A stretch of 37,261 nucleotides of DNA from Scleroderma bovista (lineage: Eukaryota; Basidiomycota; Agaricomycetes; Boletales; Sclerodermataceae): the NCBI GenBank assembly GCA_037178675.1, contig JAYMGJ010000775.1:1-37261 (forward strand). Direction: 5' to 3'. Positions 31,291 to 37,261 of this stretch are shown piece after piece. A program made the translations under genes and the position numbers. The notes under the pieces are model-generated. The model was not told where the DNA came from and made no database searches. It saw only the letters and a program-made list of their open reading frames with translations. Position 1 is the first letter of the stretch. Every line of letters starts with the position of its first letter.

Positions 31291-32768
31291 ATGGCAAAGT
31301 CCAAGATACAACCTGCTGGTAGCTCTACTCCGGTGGTCCATGTAACATGGCAGGCATTCAAATCAAGGAGGGGATCTATTGATAAGATGGTGAAGGCAAC
31401 TCCCCGAAAGAAGGCCCGTCATGGAAAAGCTCCTTCGAATGACACTCCAACCCAGTCAGCATCTATAGGATTAGAACAATCCCAACTGTTTCCAGATGAT
31501 GGCCAGCCATACCTTTCCATGGATGATCTTCCACCCCGAAAGAGAACAGGTGTGTCAAAGAATCAGGTGTGTGATTTATTCCGATCCTGCACTTGCCATG
31601 TCCTTCCTGAAGGCATAATAGGACAGTTACTTATTGGCATGGTTGCCATACAAGCAGAGGTACCTCCAGGTCCTTCTGGACATGGAAGCACCCCCTCACC
31701 CAAGGGTCTGCATGTTGTGTCAAGGAGATGGCACATACAGATGTGCCGAATGCATCCACCGGCCCTTGCTCTGCAGTTCCTGTTGCAGAAAGGAACACAA
31801 GTTGTGGCCCTTCCACCGGGTGGACCAATGGAATGGTACATTCTTTGAGGAATCATCATTACAACTGGTGAGTCACAAATTCTACTTGGCATACAGCAAC
31901 AACTCATTTAGAAGGCTGGGTTGGTGGTACACCTTGGCCATGGTGGGGATCCGTGTCCGAATGGCGGGATGGATGGTGAGGACATTGCTGGTGATGTTGA
32001 GGATGAATGGGAGGATATTCAGGACCAACCAAGACCCCATCATCTTTCTGGAGGAACGGACAGGTCTTGCCTGATTGTAGTGCATACATCTGGGGTACAT
32101 TTTTGCGATGTGAGGTATTGTAACTGTCCAGATGCAGGAGCTTCACATCTGCAGTTGGTCAAAGCAGGACTCTTCCCGGCAACTACAAAGGAACCTAGGA
32201 CTGTATTCACCTTCCAAGTATTGGATGACTTCATTATGGATAATGTGGAGTGCGGCACATCTGGCATGAATTATTACAGCAAGCTTCGGCGAGTCACATC
32301 CAATGCATTTCCCGGCCTTGTACTGGTGAGTTCAACGCATGATATTAAGGACCCGATGACACCACCAACACTGATCCAAGAACAGATACAGAGAGCTACT
32401 CAGGGTGTCGAGGATGTGGAGGCTGTTGAAGCTGTTGAAATGGCAAGGTTTTCATCCAGGGTCTCCTGATCCCAAGAGGGGGGAATTGGTGTTGTTCTGT
32501 CTGGCATGCCCACAACCAGGAGTAAACATTCCATCCAGTGAAGATGTAGACCTCTCGGAGTAAGTAATGTTTTATTTTTACTTGTACTTATTGAGCAGCT
32601 GCGCGATATAGGTGGAAATATTCTAGGACCATCGTGATGGATGGAAACTTCAAGGCTGAGCATATGCGGCCAAAGAATTCAGCTAATGAAGTTTGGCTCA
32701 TGGACAGAATGGGATTCATGGTTACAATGCTGGAATATAAGGATTATCTGGCCGGAACATTGAACCGG
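31291..32768 (+). pseudogene. KDZ transposase with CxC2 cysteine cluster, N-terminal half (truncated by LTR)
   Basis: Exons 31291-31566, 31622-31867, 31915-32325, 32381-32559 and 32612-32768 join in frame through 47-55 bp introns into 423 codons without a stop. A basic N-terminal tail leads to WLPYKQRYLQVLLDMEA and the CxC2 cluster (CMLCQGDGTYRCAECI, then CSSCCRKEH, then PFHRVDQWNGTFF, LGHGGDPCP). The start of the KDZ domain follows: VHTSGVHFCDVRYCNC, LFPATTKEPRTVFTFQVLDDF, YYSKLRRVTSNAFPG, RYRELLRVSRMWRLL, LVLFCLACPQPGVNIP and VMDGNFKAEHMRP. The frame is cut at YKDYLAGTLNR by solo LTR copy B, so the catalytic C-terminal part is missing. KDZ elements are DNA transposons known from basidiomycetes, and CxC2 is their typical N-terminal zinc cluster. 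This copy was structurally intact up to the LTR. Confidence 0.88.
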
Positions 32769-34812
32769 TGTGAGTCAAAGTGTGGATTTGGGTCGGAGTA
32801 ATAACCCAAACACAACACCAACAAAGGACAACGAATATGTGCGAGTGGTGGTTTACCTCCGTGGTGTCCAGAGAGGATGTGCTGAGGAGGGGGGAAGGGG
32901 ATCTACACCAACAGGGTGATGCAGATGGTGATACAGGATACTCCTGGGGTACAGGAGTAATAGAAGACGAAGGGGATAGGGGTCTGGACTCTTCCTAAAG
33001 CCTAGGAAGTGTCAAAGCGGGGATTGGGTTGACTGAGACTGAAACAGCAATACTACACCTAGAGATGGGTGCAGCAAGGGGACAAGGGGGCTCCTGACGT
33101 CCAGAAGCAATGAGAGATGAAGGATTGACTGGCTAGACTCCGCTTGAGCCTAGAGAAACACTTGGACTTGAATAGACTGAATAAACTTGAGATATCAGAG
33201 CCTTTAGACCTTCACTGAAGCCTACAAGACTCAAAGAACTGAGGGGATACTGACTGAGAGAGTCTGAGAGAGGGATAATTTCGTGCAATTTGGGTCTTTT
33301 CACTGGGCTGAGCCCAGGGGTTTAAATACATGGGGGGGCACAGCATTAAAGTACAAAAAGAGAAGGGAGTAAGCAGAATTTGTCAAGGATTGGTAAGGGA
33401 TTGGTAAGAGCTTTGTAAGGGGTTTGTAAGCGATCAGTAAGCAAGGGATAAGCAGGAATGAGTAAGCATAGGAAGCATGAATAAGCTGCTGAGTAAAGGA
33501 ATGAGTAAGCAAAAATGCGAAAGGGATAGAGTAATACTGATGACAAGAGAGCATCAGTAAGCAAGGGATGAGTCACTGCACAGCAGAAGGAGTCATTGAT
33601 GCACAGCCTAAGAAGTTTGATGGGGGGCTGTGTACCATCAGGAATTTGATGGGACAACAATGGGGAAGATCTGAGATAAATAGGGGGATTGATCCGAGAC
33701 AAAACAGCCACAAGAAGGGTACCAGGGGTCCAGAGGTCTTTTTGGGGGGTCAGCATACACTAAGGTATAGTGCATGTGTTCTAGCGCCGCTGAAGCGCAA
33801 CCATGGGCTCCCTTGACAAGCTCTCTTCTGGGAAAGAACAAGAGAGGGTTCTTCTTCCTAATAGCACTATAAAGTGGGGGAATAACTGTCATGGTGCTGG
33901 GGGACGTCATCTGAAAGTAGGGAAGCGGATAGAGTATTGAATTCGACGCATCCAGGGAAGTGAGACAAATGACAGAGGAAGATGGACATGGCAAGTATCT
34001 GGGAGGAAGGGACCATAGGCTGAGGGCTCAGGGGACACAGAGACGACCAGAGAAGACTTCTCAAGCTTGACAATAGACCTAAGATGACCAAAGTACGTCC
34101 TTGACGCAGGACTGATGAAGAGAACACGCTGACCGAGAACGAGAGGGACTGAGGGAGCAGGCTGGGAAGATATGTGCCAGGCAGTGCACGGGAACTCTGG
34201 GAGATGCTGTCCTAAGAGCAGGACATAGTGGAGATCTGCAGCAATAGCGGAGAAATGATCCAGAGAAAATACAGACTCCATAGTGAGCGATGAAGCGAAC
34301 ATCTGGATTGCGGGGGGAATATCTCCGTGGGAAATGAACGGATTTGCGTCGGAACTTGAGAGGCAGATAGACCACATTCTAGGCTCTCTGACAGTATAGT
34401 CACGTGCCTGATAGCTTCAGAAACGATGGAGCTATTCAAAATATTGGAATGCCAGCACTGGGCGCCTAAAATGACATTTGGGTGCTAAAAATCATTTCTT
34501 CTCTTTCTCCTTTGTTTCTCCTTCAATTCTTTGGCTTCTTTGATCATTCTGGTATGGGAGTTGGACTGCAGACGTGTGCATTCCTTTCTCATACCACAAT
34601 TGACATTATTCCTTCAGTTTCTTCTGCTTCTTGGCGGTTCTCGTGTGATAGATGACTGTCTGCATTGGCATTCATCTCTCGCATCAGGATAGTCTTCTTG
34701 TGCGATAGATGGCTATGATGAGGGTCCGTCGTGCTTATCCTTCACATAAGGATCATTCAATATAGGTGTTATCTTCCATGTTCACTGTACCAAACCTGTT
34801 TGGTGCGTGACA
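32769..34812 (-). mobile_element. Solo LTR, ~2 kb family, copy B (inverted relative to copy A)
   Basis: On the minus strand it runs from TGTCACGCACC (34812) to TTGACTCACA (32769), 2044 bp, giving both termini that copy A lacks in part. It interrupts the KDZ transposase on its left and abuts a Harbinger fragment on its right. The bases next to it (ACCGG on the left, GCGGA on the right) do not form a direct target duplication. The TATA-like box is at 33321-33330. Confidence 0.85.
33907..34377 (-). CDS. LTR-resident ORF, copy B (longest version)
   Basis: A 156-codon frame inside the solo LTR starts at 34377. The same frame is open a further ~60 nt upstream without a better ATG. It reads through MESVFSLDHFSAIAA, LGQHLPEFPC, SVPLVLGQRV, RTYFGHLRSIVKLEKSS, SAYGPFLPDTCHVHLP and ends RIQYSIRFPTFR. 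It is open where copy A has a stop. It is conserved as protein in the more distant Copia LTR, so it may be a genuine coding unit of this LTR family rather than chance. No signal peptide or known domain is seen. Confidence 0.4.
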   Translation of the reverse strand: MWSICLSSSDANPFISHGDIPPAIQMFASSLTMESVFSLDHFSAIAADLHYVLLLGQHLPEFPCTAWHISSQPAPSVPLVLGQRVLFISPASRTYFGHLRSIVKLEKSSLVVSVSPEPSAYGPFLPDTCHVHLPLSFVSLPWMRRIQYSIRFPTFR

Positions 34813-35497
34813 GCGGACCTATCCAGAATCTTGCATCCACCTAGTAATGATGCATTCACTTTGGTGCGTACCTTGGACACATATCTGTTATATGTGTTCT
34901 GCTGCCTTGTTAGGTTTCCCCCCCTTGGCTTCTTGAACGGCACTACACACCACTTCTCTGATGGGTATGCCGTATCTGCCCATATCCAGTGGGATCTTCC
35001 ACCATTTGCGTCCCCTGGAAGGCATATGAATCGTGGACGCTTCCTGGCTGCCCAAGTGCATAATCAACTATCATCAAATTATGTGGCATGATTACAAGCT
35101 AACGAGTGTGAGTACTTCCATCATGTAGATGCTTATTGTGCATACCTGACAATTTAGAGAATAATTAGACTTGCGGTCAAAGAACGTTTCCCCAAACAGG
35201 CCAGGCTTCGCGAACAAAGGAATCGCAGTCCCATCTGCTGCAAATACACCATTCCTCCATGCAGAACAGGTGCGTGCCTCTGCATACGTTCGTGCTCGCC
35301 TCATCTGATCAGATTGTGCCAATGGAATATAGATGAACTGGTCATGCAACGAAAGGATGGCGACCATCACTCGGTGTGTACAGTTGAAGACCATTCCAAT
35401 GCTGACACCTCCCCACAAAGCAATGTCATCTGGGGTGACACCATTTCCATAGTGGCCAATACAGTTGAGAAAAATTGCAAGTTGCTGGTCAACAGGT
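34813..35497 (-). pseudogene. PIF/Harbinger transposase (DDE_Tnp_4) fragment
   Basis: Exon 1 (about 35497-35157) reads PVDQQLAIFLNCIGHYGNG, WGGVSIGMVFNCTHRVM, IPLFAKPGLFGETFFDRKSN and ends before a ~47 bp intron. Exon 2 (about 35109-34813) continues LMIVDYALGQPGSVHDSYAF. It then changes frame into HWIWADTAYPSEKWCVVPFK and, after more decay, YNRYVSKVRTKVN. The DDE motif aspartates are visible in FAADGTAIPLF and HDSYAF/IVDY contexts. The expected glutamate (SEHA-type) region is missing or scrambled. The N-terminal helix-turn-helix part is absent. It is cut on its 3' side by solo LTR copy B. Confidence 0.8.
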
Positions 35498-36062
35498 AAC
35501 TGTTCACAATCAACCGTTCAGCACATTCATCATTCTGGCACAGTCAACATGGCGGCACAATCAACAATTCAGCATCATCATCATTGCGGCACACACTGCT
35601 GGAAGCATCCTGACACGCCGCTACACAACCGCATGATTGATGCAGTGAACTATGGCACATAGGTTATAGCCAGCTGTTGCACCGGCACACAATGGTTTCT
35701 AGCTGCGGTAGTTGATTGTTATCAATGCCAGCAGTCATGGAACTACGAGGACCACAGCCGGTAGGCCCATGATTGCACCTCTTCCCTTGGCTGATTTATA
35801 TTTACACATTGGCCGAAGGGTGTGCATGCATGGCATTCAATTGCTTCTGGTGCATTGCTTTTCCATTCCAGCTACCAGCCAATCTACGTGCCACTGTCCA
35901 TGACCCTCCCATTCCATCATCCATTCATTCCAAGGTATGCACCCCATAAATACCTTGCAGTTGCACCTTGTTTTTTCCACTAACAGCCACTCGATGATCC
36001 ATTTCAAATATGTCCTCTTTGCATACCATATAGCGGTATTTGATGCTGATGGTCAATGCCAA
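35498..36062. other. Non-coding interval with sparse GGCACA motifs
   Basis: Strings such as GCGGCACAATCAAC, TCTGGCACAGTCAAC, GCGGCACACAC and CCGGCACACAAT (35540-35700) resemble the arrays at 21.6 and 25.0-25.8 kb, in the same orientation but at lower density. The remaining part to 36062 shows no gene. Confidence 0.45.
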
Positions 36063-37261
36063 TCATACACAACCAAGTCTACCATACATTTGACATTGCT
36101 TTGCTGCATAGCATGCTCTCCCCATCTCTCCGCTCATATTAGCCTCCTCCTTTTGATCTCTCCAAAGTGTTTCCCTATATGAAAGAAATTGTCTTGTCCA
36201 GGTGGCTTCACATGTCAATAGTTTTACCTCTTCGTCCCACCTGTCTCGCAATGCTTTCGCCCTCAACCAATGCACCCGGTAAACTATACATGTCAGCTGG
36301 TGTTAACATAAGGAGCAATCATCTTACATTCAGACATCCAATCATTGACCTCTGTATCCCATGGCACATCCATTGTCCAAAACCAGGCCAAAGTGTCATC
36401 CCTATGACCCCTTGCATTTGGGTCGGCAATGGTTGCAATGATCTTTAGGTCTTCTTTCCTCAACATTTTGTATTGGTTCAATGTGTTGCCGCCTGCATTC
36501 AATGCTATCATTTGTTTCCAGCACCGACAATATATTGCCGCATGCCGCTGCACCTTCACATCAGCACTACCCACCTTCCCCCAGGCCCTCGTAGTCATAT
36601 TGTATGTCCCGGCATGTCTGACATCGGTCCAGAAGATGACTGCCTTGTGTGCCAGCGAAACCCTTAGTTCATGTAGAGCATCATTGGCCTGACCTTCCCT
36701 CAATCGTAACTCCTGATCCACCATGGTAAAAAGCCCCAACCTATCGGCTTGCTGCATCCCCAGGTACGACGGCAAGGGCAGTACAACAGCATCCAAGTAG
36801 TTGGGATCTTGTGGGTGGAATGTGTCTGAAAATACATCTTCACCATCAACTTCATTGATGTCCGTTGTGGAAATGAGATTATCCGAGATGTCCTCATTCC
36901 AATCTTCACCTAGAAATTGGGAAGCTGATTCACAGAGCCGATCAATTTGCATCTGCAGGCGGTCCTGCCAGCGGGCAATAGACAACCTTTGTGTTTCCAC
37001 TGCCCTTGCATGAATGTGGTGGACATCTATGGCCAATATAATTTGTGATTCCTCGGCTTTCAATACCCTTGCCATCCATGTTTCCACCCCACGCATATGA
37101 CCATCCGGTCCCTGATTACTTATAATATCCATTTCAATCGACTTGGTTGTTTGAGCTGGCATTATAATACGTCAAATTGGTTTGAAATCAGCCAAGCAAG
37201 TAAATACCTTTTTCCAGCTGCACCTCAAATATGACCATTGATTTTGGATCAGTAACCCTAT
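36063..37261 (-). CDS. KDZ transposase, C-terminal half (continues beyond the right edge)
   Basis: Exons at 37261-37208 (partial), 37141-36328 and 36283-36063 join through GT-AG introns. The region reads SIEMDIISNQGPDGHMRG, then a helical stretch (RWQDRLQMQIDRLCESA), an acidic segment and the KDZ C-terminal landmarks VVLPLPSYLGMQQADRLGL, LRLREGQANDALHELRVSL, TRAWGKVGSADVKVQRHA, YKMLRKEDLKIIATIADPN, TLAWFWTMDVP, FYRVHWLRAKALRDRWDEE and GRACYAAKQCQMYGRL. No stop interrupts the part visible here. It is opposite in orientation to the KDZ N-terminal half at 31291-32768, so it belongs to another copy or has been inverted. Confidence 0.82.

Noticed and set aside
1..34812. The two 2 kb inverted copies as terminal inverted repeats of a giant DNA transposon
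   Set aside because: Each has LTR-type TG...CA ends, a TATA box and a homologue serving as the LTR of a Copia element. Copy A is inserted into repeat R1, so they are better read as solo LTRs.

Overview
This window looks like a transposon-dense block from an agaricomycete (mushroom-forming) basidiomycete genome, possibly Boletales. The evidence is short 45-70 bp GT-AG introns, a Plavaka transposase, KDZ (Kyakuja-Dileera-Zisupton) transposases with a CxC2 cysteine cluster, a Copia polyprotein, an F-box-like gene of the type expanded in Agaricomycetes, and recurrent CGA-to-TGA nonsense changes typical of methylated fungal repeats. Organism and family names come from recalled motifs; no search was run.

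Layout, left half. A ~2 kb solo LTR (1-2040) has an inverted partner at 32769-34812. Next come a repeat family I call R1 (2041-3027, 8330-9150, 9403-10020), an inverted segmental duplication (3028-3628 and 5684-6229) carrying the tails of two convergent genes, two small unrecognised genes, and the F-box-like gene (6145-7162, minus). A 549 bp hAT-type MITE with perfect TIRs and an 8-bp target duplication lies at 7587-8135. The 5' half of a Plavaka transposase (10634-12590) abuts a 5'-truncated LTR and a decayed Copia gag-pol (12612-17460) that stops abruptly inside the reverse transcriptase.

Layout, middle. From about 17.46 kb to 22.3 kb there are no credible genes, only layered repeats. These are a 642 bp solo LTR with 5-bp TSD, ~33 bp repeats, ~94 bp repeats, a ~60-120 bp minisatellite, a very large inverted satellite (two ~0.5-0.6 kb arms, units built on ACTACACTTTT and TTTTGTACAC) and a 17-bp GTCGGCAGAATACAACA-type array.

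Layout, right half. This is a gene cluster that I interpret as the cargo and transposase of one or more KDZ elements. It holds a Zn-cluster/coiled-coil protein (22782-24680, plus), a second GGCACAACA array (25.0-25.8 kb) and a W[MI]PPSP-repeat protein (25911-28413, plus). The last is split by a 1305 bp solo LTR whose removal restores a perfect 363-codon frame. Then come a conserved basidiomycete TE-associated protein (28494-30872, minus), the CxC2-KDZ transposase N-terminal half (31291-32768, plus; five exons, cut off by the inverted LTR), a PIF/Harbinger transposase fragment (34813-35497, minus) and the C-terminal half of a second KDZ transposase entering from the right edge (36063-37261, minus).

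The most interesting signals are the multi-gene KDZ neighbourhood bracketed by repeated GGCA-type iterons, the giant satellite palindrome, a protein-like ORF conserved inside three LTR copies, and hints that recombination between the two inverted 2 kb LTRs flipped the ~30 kb between them.
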